Assembly (NCBI GenBank): GCA_022824495.1 | Contig: JAJDZU010000006.1 | Coordinates: forward strand, 186,001-250,000 | Direction of reading: 5' to 3' | DNA from: Chloroflexota bacterium | GTDB taxonomy: Bacteria; Chloroflexota; UBA11872 | DNA: 64,000 nucleotides | Shown: piece after piece, positions 53,964 through 62,349 of the stretch | Position numbering within the stretch: the stretch's first letter is position 1 | How the letters are laid out: each line of letters starts with the position of its first letter | Program-made: the position numbers and the translations under genes | The notes under the pieces: generated by a model | Database searches by the model: none | Told to the model about the DNA's origin: nothing | The model's input: the letters and a program-made list of their open reading frames with translations, nothing else

Positions 53964-54983
53964 TCAGGCCAGGTTGGGGTTGACGGAGGACCATTCGGCA
54001 ACGGGCGGGATGATGCCCATCTCGATGGTCTCGTCCCGCAGCGCCTGCAGGTGGGCGTAGGCCGCGTCGAGTTCGGCCATTTCGCCATCGTCGCCCTGCG
54101 GCATGGACCAGGCAACGCCGTCCGGACCGAGTTCGGCCGGCATGGCCATCATGACGTGCGAATAGGGCTCGCCGGTCAGGTAGGCGCCGCAGGGCCACTC
54201 GAAGGTCGACCCGCCGGCGGCAGCATGCACCATCATGGCCGTCTGGTGGCCGGGCGACTGGAAAGATGAGCGTCCGCGCAGCTTGATGATGCGCGAGCCG
54301 CCGTCCAGCACGTCCTGGCGGATGCCCGACCAGCCGTCGGCGTCCAGCCCAAGACCGTTGACCGTGGCGGCGCCCGCGATGACGTCGTTCAAGAGGACGC
54401 CGTCGATACGCGTTTCGCCCTTGAACAGCGCCATTTCCTGGCCGTGGCCGCCGTACGTGCGGCAGCCGGTGACGCGGTGTTGAGGCACGCCAAAGTGCTC
54501 GGCCAGGCGCGTCTGCAGGCGGGTGCTGTCCAGGCCGGCCAGCGTGCTGACGTGCGAGGCAGGCAGTCCGGAATGCACGAGCGTGACCAGCCCGGTGACG
54601 TCGGCCGGGTTGAAGACGATCACGACCAGCTTGGCGTCCGGCGCGTTGGCGGCGATATCGTGGCCCAGTTGGGCGGCGATTTCGGCGTTGCCGCGCAGCA
54701 GATCCTCGCGGGTCATGCCTTCGCGACGCGGCGCGCCGCCGGAACTGAGCACATAGGCGGCGTCGGTCAGGGCCTCAGCAGAGTCGGTGGTCCAGGTGAC
54801 CTCGGCGCCCGGGAAGCCGCAGTGGTGAATCTCGGCAGCCGCACCCTCCAGGCCGGGCCCAAAGGGGTCGAACATGGCGATGCGGTTGGCCGCGCCGGAG
54901 GCCAGCAGCGATTGCACGATGTTGGAGCCCACGGCGCCGGCCGCGCCCATCACGGCGACCTTGTCGTTGGTGACGTATTTCAT
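53964..54983 (-). CDS. Malate/lactate dehydrogenase family protein
   Basis: A 339-residue NAD-dependent dehydrogenase. The Rossmann start VAVMGAAGAVGSNIVQSLL, the GGAPRREGMTREDLL loop and the catalytic-type HRVTGCRTYGGHGQEMA region match the family, though the active-site histidine sits in an unusual GGHGQ context (usually GxHG). The GAPRREGM loop carries arginines typical of malate use. The aldolase gene lies 11 bases upstream on the same strand. Confidence 0.88.
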   Translation of the reverse strand: MKYVTNDKVAVMGAAGAVGSNIVQSLLASGAANRIAMFDPFGPGLEGAAAEIHHCGFPGAEVTWTTDSAEALTDAAYVLSSGGAPRREGMTREDLLRGNAEIAAQLGHDIAANAPDAKLVVIVFNPADVTGLVTLVHSGLPASHVSTLAGLDSTRLQTRLAEHFGVPQHRVTGCRTYGGHGQEMALFKGETRIDGVLLNDVIAGAATVNGLGLDADGWSGIRQDVLDGGSRIIKLRGRSSFQSPGHQTAMMVHAAAGGSTFEWPCGAYLTGEPYSHVMMAMPAELGPDGVAWSMPQGDDGEMAELDAAYAHLQALRDETIEMGIIPPVAEWSSVNPNLA

Positions 54984-54994
54984 GGCCGCGAGCG

Positions 54995-55750
54995 TCAGGC
55001 CTTCATGCCGGCCAGGGCGTCGCTGGCGGCGGTGGTGAGCATGCGCAGGTCGTTGCCGAAGTCGATCAGGGTGAAGCCCTGCTGGACCAACTCGCGGGCC
55101 TTGGCCACGTCCGAGATTGGCGTACCGGCGGGCTTGCCGTTGGCCTTGGCCCCGGCGAGGATCGCGTTAATGGCGGCCACGTGGTCGGCGTCCACAAACG
55201 CTTCCGACGTGTTGAGGCCCATCGAAATGGCCAGGTCGTTCGGCCCGATGAAAGCCACGTCAATGCCGTCCACGGCCATGATGGCCTCGATGTTGTTGAC
55301 GCCCTCCATGTCCTCGATCTGCGGGCAGACCAGCAGTTCGTCGTTGATGCGGTCGCGGTCGGCCATGTTGATGGTGGCGCGGCCAGATCCCGCCGAACGG
55401 TGGCCGACAGGCGGATAGCGGCAGGCGTCGGCGATGGCCTGGGCCTGCGCGACCGTGCTGACGTGGGGAACGATCACGCCCATGGCGCCAGCGTCCAGCG
55501 TGCGGGCCAGGACGACGGGGTCGTGCGACTCCACGCGGGCCATGGGAATGCCGCCGCGGGACTCGATGGCGCGGAAGGCCTCGGTGGTGGTGCCGATGTC
55601 CCACTGGGCGTGCTCCACGTCCACGGCTAGCCACTCGTAGCCGGCCACGACGAGCGCCTCGGCGGCGATGGGCGAGACCAGGTTCAGGAACGAACCGTAG
55701 GACGGCTGGCCGGCCTGGATTTTCTGCCGAACGGGGTTGGGGAACTGCAA
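54995..55750 (-). CDS. HpcH/HpaI family aldolase
   Basis: About 251 residues. A metal-dependent class II aldolase: YEWLAVDVEHAQWDIGTT, ARVESHDPVVLARTLDAGAMGVIVPHV and DVAFIGPNDLAISMG are the HpaI motifs. It would split 2-keto-3-deoxy acids to pyruvate and an aldehyde. I prefer the TTG at 55750, with GAGAGG six bases upstream; GTG at 55801 is the alternative. It forms an operon with the dehydrogenase. Confidence 0.9.
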   Translation of the reverse strand: MQFPNPVRQKIQAGQPSYGSFLNLVSPIAAEALVVAGYEWLAVDVEHAQWDIGTTTEAFRAIESRGGIPMARVESHDPVVLARTLDAGAMGVIVPHVSTVAQAQAIADACRYPPVGHRSAGSGRATINMADRDRINDELLVCPQIEDMEGVNNIEAIMAVDGIDVAFIGPNDLAISMGLNTSEAFVDADHVAAINAILAGAKANGKPAGTPISDVAKARELVQQGFTLIDFGNDLRMLTTAASDALAGMKA

Positions 55751-55929
55751 GGGAGACCTCTCTCGGTGAATCGACGCAAAGCTGGCTTGATTGTTACGCA
55801 CGGATGGGGGGCTGTCAGTCGGACGTGAGTTTGCTGCCGGCTAATGCCTCTCGTACCGTCTCGAATACAGCAGGGCGGCACGAGGTAGTGGCGGGTACCG
55901 ACCGCCGCGAGTCACCGGGAGGCGCTCTG

Positions 55930-56181
55930 ATGCTGCATTCGTACACCGTCGCGGTCTTCGAGGCCGAGTCCGACGAGACCGGCTTCTGGGCTGAGGTTCA
56001 TGAACTTCCCGGCTGCGTGGCGCAGGGCGAGGATCTCGACGACCTTCGGAGCAACGTGCTAGACGCGCTTCAGGCCTGGGAAGCGACCAACGAGGATCTC
56101 GGTGGCGAGCCAGTCGTGCAGAGTGCCTTCACCTGGAATCTGCCCGCCGCCCAGGTGTCTTCGGAGACCGTCCGCGCCTAG
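55930..56181 (+). CDS. HicB-like solitary antitoxin
   Basis: An 83-residue HicB-fold protein (YTVAVFEAESDETGFWAEVHELPGCVAQGEDLDDLRSNVLDAL). GGGAGG precedes the ATG. No HicA gene is adjacent and it has no DNA-binding tail, so it may be a stand-alone HicB-like protein. Confidence 0.85.
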   Translation: MLHSYTVAVFEAESDETGFWAEVHELPGCVAQGEDLDDLRSNVLDALQAWEATNEDLGGEPVVQSAFTWNLPAAQVSSETVRA

Positions 56182-56274
56182 CCGTAGGTGCCCCGCCCAG
56201 GATTGCCCGGCCCCCGACCACCCGGAACAGACGCGCCTACACTGGCTGTAGTGAGTGAACCTGGAGATTCATGT

Positions 56275-56967
56275 ATGCGGACCGAGATCGAGTACAACCC
56301 GGCTTACACGATGCTGACGCTGGAACTGTCCAACGGCGAGTCGATAAAGGCGGAGCCGGGGGCCATGGTGGCCCAGCAGGACGTGGAGATGACCACCGGC
56401 ATGGGCAGCGGCGGGGTATTCGGCGGCCTGAAGCGCATGATGGGCGGCGAGTCCTTTTTCGTGAACACCTTCACGTGCGAGGGACCCGGTAACGGCTGGG
56501 TGAGCCTCGCGCCGCCCGTGCCCGGGGACATCGTGGGTCACGAGCTGGGCTCGGGCGAGAGCCTGATCGTCCAGTCGGGCTCCTTCCTGGCTTCCACGGG
56601 CGGCGTCGAGCTGGACACCAGCTTCTCGGGCGGGCGCGGCTTGTTCAGCGGTGAGGGCCTGTTCCTGCTGCGCGCCTACGCCGACAGCGGCGGCGGCACG
56701 ATCTGGTTCGACTCCTACGGCGCGGTCAAGGAGCTGGAGATCACGCACGGCTCCGAACTGGTGGTGGACACCGGCCACATGGTGGCGTTCACCGAAGGCG
56801 TGGACTACAGCATCGGCAAGGTAGGCGGCATCCGCTCGCTGATCGGCGGCGGCGAAGGCCTGGTGATGAAGTTCCGCGGCATGGGCACCGTGTGGGTGCA
56901 AAGCCGGAACATTTCCGCGCTGGCCAACTCGCTGATCCCGTTCCTGCCGAAGCCGAGTTCCAGGTAG
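56275..56967 (+). CDS. AIM24/TIGR00266 family protein
   Basis: A 230-residue beta-rich protein. SIKAEPGAMVAQQDVEMTTGM, GLKRMMGGESFFVNTF, IVQSGSFLASTGGVELD and HMVAFTEGVDYSIGKVGG are the TIGR00266 hallmarks. Function unknown, perhaps scaffolding in the cell envelope. ATG 56275 has GGAG nine bases upstream. Confidence 0.92.
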   Translation: MRTEIEYNPAYTMLTLELSNGESIKAEPGAMVAQQDVEMTTGMGSGGVFGGLKRMMGGESFFVNTFTCEGPGNGWVSLAPPVPGDIVGHELGSGESLIVQSGSFLASTGGVELDTSFSGGRGLFSGEGLFLLRAYADSGGGTIWFDSYGAVKELEITHGSELVVDTGHMVAFTEGVDYSIGKVGGIRSLIGGGEGLVMKFRGMGTVWVQSRNISALANSLIPFLPKPSSR

Positions 56968-57007
56968 GGCGCGGCACGCGGGTCTACGGCATCTGACGCC
57001 CCTGGGC

Positions 57008-57475
57008 CTAGCCCGATAGACAGGCCATGACCGGGTCGTAGTCGGGCAGTTCGGGCACGTCCGGAGCGGTCTCGATGTGCGCGACCTTGCCATCGGCGTC
57101 AACCACGATGACCACGCGGTTGGCGATGTTCATGCCCTCCAGGAGCACGCCGTAGGCGCTGGCCGTGGCACCGAGGGGGTTGAAGTCGCTGAGTACTGGA
57201 TAGCTGATCCCTGACTGCTCGGCCCAGGCCTGCTGTGACCACCCGTTGTCCGTCGAGATTGCGACCGTCACCGTGCCCTCGAGCCCTGCCAGCTTCTCCT
57301 CGATGATCGGGAGCTGGTTGCTGCAGGTCGGCGAGAACGCCGCCGGCACGAAATTGATGACGACCGTCGACCCGCGCTGGTCGCTCAGCTTGAACGGCTC
57401 CTCGCCCCTGGGCTTCGACGGAAGCTCGAAATCGGGGGCCTCGTCACCAACCTTCAATGTCGCTGTCTCTGACAT
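57008..57475 (-). CDS. Peroxiredoxin (AhpE/BCP-like)
   Basis: A 155-residue thiol peroxidase. Peroxidatic C51 lies in FVPAAFSPTCSNQLP. A second cysteine is near the C-terminus (ACLSG). Its standard cysteine contrasts with the UGA-containing peroxiredoxin 3.5 kb away. GGGAG precedes ATG 57475. Confidence 0.92.
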   Translation of the reverse strand: MSETATLKVGDEAPDFELPSKPRGEEPFKLSDQRGSTVVINFVPAAFSPTCSNQLPIIEEKLAGLEGTVTVAISTDNGWSQQAWAEQSGISYPVLSDFNPLGATASAYGVLLEGMNIANRVVIVVDADGKVAHIETAPDVPELPDYDPVMACLSG

Positions 57476-57531
57476 CACACGTCTCCCGTAGTAGTTGCTG
57501 CCGTGATCGTACGGGCAGCCGCCCCGGCTGG

Positions 57532-59388
57532 CTATTGGTAGGCCGACGCCTGCATACCGAACCAGGTGGCGTAGGTGCCGTCGCGGGCGATCAGTTCCTC
57601 GTGGGTGCCGTGCTCGGAGACGCGGCCGTCCTCGATCACGTATATGCGGTCGGCCATGCGCACGGTGGAGAAGCGGTGCGAGATCAGCACGGCCATGCGA
57701 CCGGCCACGAGTTCCTTGAAGCGCTGGAAGACCTCGTACTCGGAACGGGCGTCCAGGGAGGAGGTAGGTTCGTCCAGGATCAGGAGTTGCGCGTCGCGCA
57801 TGTAACCGCGGGCCAGGGCGATCTTCTGCCATTCGCCGCCCGAGAGTTCCGTGCCGTCGCCCCACCAGCGGCCCAGGGTGGTGTCGTAGGTGCGTGGCAG
57901 GCCCTCGATGGCCTCGGCCGCGCCGCTGCGCTTGGCGGCGGACTCGACCAGGCCGGGCGTGTCCTTCAGCGGCAGGTTGCCATAGCCGATGTTGTCGCCG
58001 GCGGTGGCGTGGTAGCGCACGAAGTCCTGGAAGATCGCGCCGATCTGGCTGCGAATGCTGGCCACGTCGTACACGCGCATGTCGCGCCCGTCGATCAGCA
58101 CTCGGCCGGCGGATGGGTCGTAGAGCCGGGTCAGCAGCTTGACGATGGTGGTCTTGCCCGCGCCGTTGGCCCCCACCAGCGCGATGGTCTCGCCGGCGTT
58201 CACCTTCAGGTTGATTCCGCGCAACACCGGTTCGCGAACGCCCGGATAGGCGAAGTTGACGTCGCGCAGTTCAATCCCGTCCTTGATGGGCCGGGGAACG
58301 GCGCGGCGGCCGGGATCGGGGCGAATGTCCGGTTCGAAGGCGAGGAAGTCGAAGAGGTTGGTGAGGAACAGGTTGGCCTCGTACATCGAGTTGACGCTGG
58401 CGAAGATCATGCGCAGGCGGTCCTGGGTCTGGACGAGCGCCTGGTGGTAGAGCGTCAGGTCGCCCAGCGTCAGCCGGCCGGCGATGGTGGCCAGCGCCAC
58501 GAAGATATAGAGGCCCGAGGCGGTGCCCGCCGACAGGATGCCCAGCACGAAGGTGACGCTCTCGCGGGAGATGGTGAGCTTGCGGTTCTCGCGGTAGAAG
58601 CGGGCGAAGGTGCGACGGTACTGGTCGAGCAGGTGGCCGCCCAGGTCGAAGAGCCGGACTTCCTTGACCGTCTCATCGGACGTCATCACATAACCGAGAT
58701 ACCAGAGCCGTCGGGCGTCCGGGGCGCGCCGCCATTGCATCCGGTGATTGAGGCGGGCAAACCACATGTCCGCGCCCAGGTAGGGGATCGACGTGACCGC
58801 CACCACGATCAGAATCCACCAGGCCAGCGAGGCCAGGAGCGCCGCGACCGATACAAGCTGGATGACGCTGCCAACGAGCGAGAAGGTGTTGGTGACCAGG
58901 CCGGTGGGGCGCATGTTGGCTTCGCGGCGGGCGCGCTCCAGCATGTCGTAGAAGGTCGAGTCCTCGAAGTAGGCCAGATCCAGGGTCTCGGCCTTCTCCA
59001 GGATCATGATGTTGATGCGGTTGGAGAAGCGGTCGCCCAGCATGGCCCGCAGCGCGCTGCCGCCGTGATCGAGCGCGGTGGCCGCCAGGGCCAGGGCCAG
59101 TTGCAGCACGACCAGTGTGATCACTCGATTGACCGATTCGCCGGTGCCGCCGACGGCGATGGCCTCCACGACCGCGTCGATCACCAGCTTGGTCAGCCAG
59201 ATCGTTGCTGCCGGAATCAGGGCGCGGACCGCTGTAATGGCGGCCACTCCGGCGGTGAGTCCGGGGCTGGTCTGCCAGACCATGCCGAGCACGCGCGGCG
59301 TGTAGGCGAAGGTGGTGCTGAGGGCACGCAGGTACTCGCGGGGACTAAAGCCCGCCCGTCCCGACGGAGGCCCGTGCCGAAAACCCAT
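57532..59388 (-). CDS. ABC exporter, fused permease and ATPase
   Basis: A 618-residue half-transporter. About six membrane helices fill residues 30-320, and the ATPase has Walker A GANGAGKTTIVKLL, signature LSGGEWQKIALARG and Walker B LLILDEPTSSLD. Family resemblance is to lipid or multidrug exporters; as a half-transporter it should form a homodimer. Substrate unknown. Confidence 0.93.
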   Translation of the reverse strand: MGFRHGPPSGRAGFSPREYLRALSTTFAYTPRVLGMVWQTSPGLTAGVAAITAVRALIPAATIWLTKLVIDAVVEAIAVGGTGESVNRVITLVVLQLALALAATALDHGGSALRAMLGDRFSNRINIMILEKAETLDLAYFEDSTFYDMLERARREANMRPTGLVTNTFSLVGSVIQLVSVAALLASLAWWILIVVAVTSIPYLGADMWFARLNHRMQWRRAPDARRLWYLGYVMTSDETVKEVRLFDLGGHLLDQYRRTFARFYRENRKLTISRESVTFVLGILSAGTASGLYIFVALATIAGRLTLGDLTLYHQALVQTQDRLRMIFASVNSMYEANLFLTNLFDFLAFEPDIRPDPGRRAVPRPIKDGIELRDVNFAYPGVREPVLRGINLKVNAGETIALVGANGAGKTTIVKLLTRLYDPSAGRVLIDGRDMRVYDVASIRSQIGAIFQDFVRYHATAGDNIGYGNLPLKDTPGLVESAAKRSGAAEAIEGLPRTYDTTLGRWWGDGTELSGGEWQKIALARGYMRDAQLLILDEPTSSLDARSEYEVFQRFKELVAGRMAVLISHRFSTVRMADRIYVIEDGRVSEHGTHEELIARDGTYATWFGMQASAYQ

Positions 59389-59447
59389 GAGCGCGCTGGG
59401 CCGGGATTGATACGAGGACTAGAGGCTAGCAACCGAGCGGCGCGGAC

Positions 59448-60776
59448 CTAGGTGAGGTTCGTCACCAATCGCGTCGCCGGATGGTGAGCCGCCCAGGCCC
59501 ACCAGAAGGGCGCGTTGTGGACGAGCGGCGGCAACTGCGCGCCCGCCAACGGGCCTGACATAGCTCGTCCGCTCAGGTTCCAGACACTGCCGGTTTCGCG
59601 GTCACGGAAAGCGCCGTCGATGAACTCGAACGTGAGCCGCCGGCCATCGACCTCGCGACCGTGGGCGGCGGCCATTCCCACGTCGCGCGCTTCGTCAATT
59701 TGGGGCGTATCCAGAACGGACAAGGCGCCCGGCGACCAGAAGGCAACGACTGGCTGGCCGCCCACGGCGTGGTTCACCACGCGCTGGCTGGCCAGGTGGC
59801 TGAAGTCAAAGGCCACGGCGTCGGTGTTGAGGTCCAGCGCCAGGACGCGTTCCGTTGAATCTAAACGGGGATCGACCACGCCGGCGGAGTATGGCGTCGA
59901 GTCCCGGCTGCCTTCGTAGCCCGCGTACCTGGTGGTGCCGTAGACCGACGCATCAAAGTCATCGGGGCGGCTTCCCGGCTCGAGAACGCGGCCTTGCGGG
60001 AACATGCCCTTGAAGTCTTGATAGCTCACCAGTAGCGATGGGAGCGGCCGAAGTCTCAGGCCCGTGTAGTCGCCGACGATGGCTTCGCCCGTGAACTGAC
60101 GCCACCAACTCTGAGTCAGTGAGTCCCACAAGAGTCGTCCGCCCAGGTGCATGGCGTCGGTCGCTCGAAACCGCATAGCCGCACCCAACTGGCGGCGCTC
60201 ATACACCTGCGCCAGATTTGTCCGGGGGTCGTAAGTGACCAGTAGCGGCTGACCGCCGACCACGTCGTTGACGGTCTCGTGCCAGAGGAGAAACCGAAGC
60301 GGATAGGCGCGGACATCCTCGTGCGCGTCAATCGCAATGACCGGGTCGGTCGGTTTCAGAAAGGCGTCGGCTGCGTGTAGATCCTCGAATCGGGGTGCGT
60401 CGATCGGATCCGCGTCAAAGCCCGCGAGGCCACCCGTGCGCAGCTCCGTCAGTGACACGCTGGTGATCTGGAAGTTGGTGTTCCAATGCCGGTCGCGCAG
60501 CTCCTGGGCACGCCGTAGGTCGGCCGGTGAAGCGGTCACCAGCGTTGACCGGCGTGCCTCAAGTATCTCGGTTGGCAGCCGCATCCGGCTGGCGGCCCCG
60601 GCAATCGATGTGTCGGGCGGAACCACGGCGGCAAACGGCGGCTGCTCCGCCTCGGGCGACACGCGCTCCGGCTGGTCGGTCGTCGCGCTGGAGGCCGGTT
60701 CACCGCAGGCGACAAGGGCCAATCCGGCGACCGAGGCCAGGCCCAGCAGCCGCCTACGGTCGATCCGCGTGTTCAG
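59448..60776 (-). CDS. DUF3179 lipoprotein lacking the CPLC motif
   Basis: About 442 residues. Lipobox cysteine follows DRRRLLGLASVAGLALVAC. It is a DUF3179 paralogue (AYPLRFLLWHETVNDVVGGQPLLV), but where other members have a CPLC motif it reads TYDPRTNLAQVY, so both cysteines are gone. Other DUF3179 segments (SWWRQFTGEAIVGD, VNHAVGGQPVVAFWSPGALS) remain. The best start is CTG at 60776, overlapping the upstream stop as CTGA; GTG at 60911 would overlap that gene by 139 bases. Confidence 0.8.
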   Translation of the reverse strand: MNTRIDRRRLLGLASVAGLALVACGEPASSATTDQPERVSPEAEQPPFAAVVPPDTSIAGAASRMRLPTEILEARRSTLVTASPADLRRAQELRDRHWNTNFQITSVSLTELRTGGLAGFDADPIDAPRFEDLHAADAFLKPTDPVIAIDAHEDVRAYPLRFLLWHETVNDVVGGQPLLVTYDPRTNLAQVYERRQLGAAMRFRATDAMHLGGRLLWDSLTQSWWRQFTGEAIVGDYTGLRLRPLPSLLVSYQDFKGMFPQGRVLEPGSRPDDFDASVYGTTRYAGYEGSRDSTPYSAGVVDPRLDSTERVLALDLNTDAVAFDFSHLASQRVVNHAVGGQPVVAFWSPGALSVLDTPQIDEARDVGMAAAHGREVDGRRLTFEFIDGAFRDRETGSVWNLSGRAMSGPLAGAQLPPLVHNAPFWWAWAAHHPATRLVTNLT

Positions 60777-62245
60777 GAGCTCGCGGCGGTGTAGACGCGC
60801 GTCTTGGGCCGGAAGGCCGCCCAGGCGAACCAGAAGTGGTTGGCGTGGACCAGCGGCGGCAACTCCTTGCCAGCCAGCTCCCCGCTCAGCGCGCGGCCTG
60901 TGATGTCCCACGTCGATCCCGTCTCCTGATCCTTGAACGCATTCTCCTGAACCGTAAAGGTCAGCTCGCGTCCGTCGACCACTCGCCCGTATGCGACGCC
61001 CGACCCAACCGAGCCGGAGTCGGCAATGGAGGTCTTATCCAGCGCCGACACCGTATTAGGCGTCCAGAGCACGACGATCTTCTCACCGCCAACGTCATCG
61101 TTGACGACACGCTGCTCGCTCAGTTCGGTGAACGGGTAGGCCGCGGCTTCGCCGTTGATCTCCAGCGCAACGACACGCTCAGTCGCCCGCAGGCGAGTGT
61201 CCAGGCGGCCCTGGAACAGGAAGGGCCGTTCCTCGATGCGGCCATCGGACTGGAAGGGCCGGTCGTCGACGGTGTCGTATCCACCGTACGGATTGCGGCC
61301 ATAGGGGCGGGTGAATCCCGTGTCGCGGGAGAGGACCCGGCCGTCGGGAAAGGCGGCCTTGAACTCGTCGAACGCGATCAGCTGCGATGGCAGGAACGTC
61401 AGGGTCACTCCGGCAAGGTGGCCGACCAGGCCCTCGCCCGTCAGCTGCTGCCACCAGGTTTCGGTCACGTCGTCCCACATGATGAGGTCGCTGTTGCGCA
61501 GGTTGCCGGAAACGCCAAAGCGCAGGACCGACCCGAAGATCTCGCGATCAAATACGACCGACGAGTTGCACAACGGGCAGAACGTGACGGCGACCGGCCG
61601 GCCGCCGATGACATCGTTCACGATCTCGTGGAAGGTCAGAATCTGCAGCGGATAGGCGCGGGCCTCGCCGTTGACGCGAAGCGCGATGACCGGCTCGCGA
61701 CCAGCGATGAACTGCACGGCTTCCGCGTAGTCGGTGAACTTGGGCTCGTCAATGGGCGGAATGCCGTCGCGGGGCACGCCGCCCGAGAAGATCTCGTCGA
61801 ACCTGACCAGCGACGTATCAAAGTCCGTCTTCCAACCGATGTTGCGCCAGGCGGTGGCGGATAACTGGTCGCGATCGCTGAGGGATATCAGCCGGTCGGC
61901 GCGCGCGGCCAGCACGTCGGCCGGCACCTCGATCGGGCTGTCGGACGCACTGGCCGGCGCGGGCGGCAGGATGCCGACGTCACCCTGCGCCTGCCGCACG
62001 CGGGCCGCGATGTCGGGCAACCGGGTTCCGGCTGGCGGGCCGGACATCGGTGCAGCGGCGGCCGCGGCCGGAGTCGCCGCCGGCGCCCCTGGCGAGGTTG
62101 TCGACGGCGTAACTGGCAGCGAGGCTTCCGGCTCGGCCGGCGTCGATGGCGTGTCCTCGCCGCAAGCGGCCAAAACCGCAAGCGCGGTACCGCCCAAAGC
62201 CGCGGCGAGCAGGCTTCGACGTGTCACTTGGATTGGATTCTTCAT
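60773..62245 (-). CDS. DUF3179 lipoprotein
   Basis: A 490-residue lipoprotein with signal RRSLLAAALGGTALAVLAAC and a long Ala/Pro linker. The full DUF3179 signature is present: AYPLQILTFHEIVNDVIGGRPVAVTFCPLCNSS, SDLIMWDDVTETWWQQLTGEGLVG and RVVNDDVGGEKIVVLWTPNTVSAL. ATG start at 62245. It is the first gene of a pair with the CPLC-less paralogue. Confidence 0.9.
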   Translation of the reverse strand: MKNPIQVTRRSLLAAALGGTALAVLAACGEDTPSTPAEPEASLPVTPSTTSPGAPAATPAAAAAAPMSGPPAGTRLPDIAARVRQAQGDVGILPPAPASASDSPIEVPADVLAARADRLISLSDRDQLSATAWRNIGWKTDFDTSLVRFDEIFSGGVPRDGIPPIDEPKFTDYAEAVQFIAGREPVIALRVNGEARAYPLQILTFHEIVNDVIGGRPVAVTFCPLCNSSVVFDREIFGSVLRFGVSGNLRNSDLIMWDDVTETWWQQLTGEGLVGHLAGVTLTFLPSQLIAFDEFKAAFPDGRVLSRDTGFTRPYGRNPYGGYDTVDDRPFQSDGRIEERPFLFQGRLDTRLRATERVVALEINGEAAAYPFTELSEQRVVNDDVGGEKIVVLWTPNTVSALDKTSIADSGSVGSGVAYGRVVDGRELTFTVQENAFKDQETGSTWDITGRALSGELAGKELPPLVHANHFWFAWAAFRPKTRVYTAASS

Positions 62246-62349
62246 GCGAAATCAGTGGAGGGAGTCAACGGCTTAACAGTACGGCGAGCGACTCGGTTCA
62301 TCAGGAAGTATTCGAACACAGGCGGCGCCCGTGTCGGCTCGACGTGGTC

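Noticed and set aside
57457-59451. Open frame of more than 600 codons on the plus strand
   Set aside because: It is the antisense shadow of the ABC exporter, which has complete Walker motifs.
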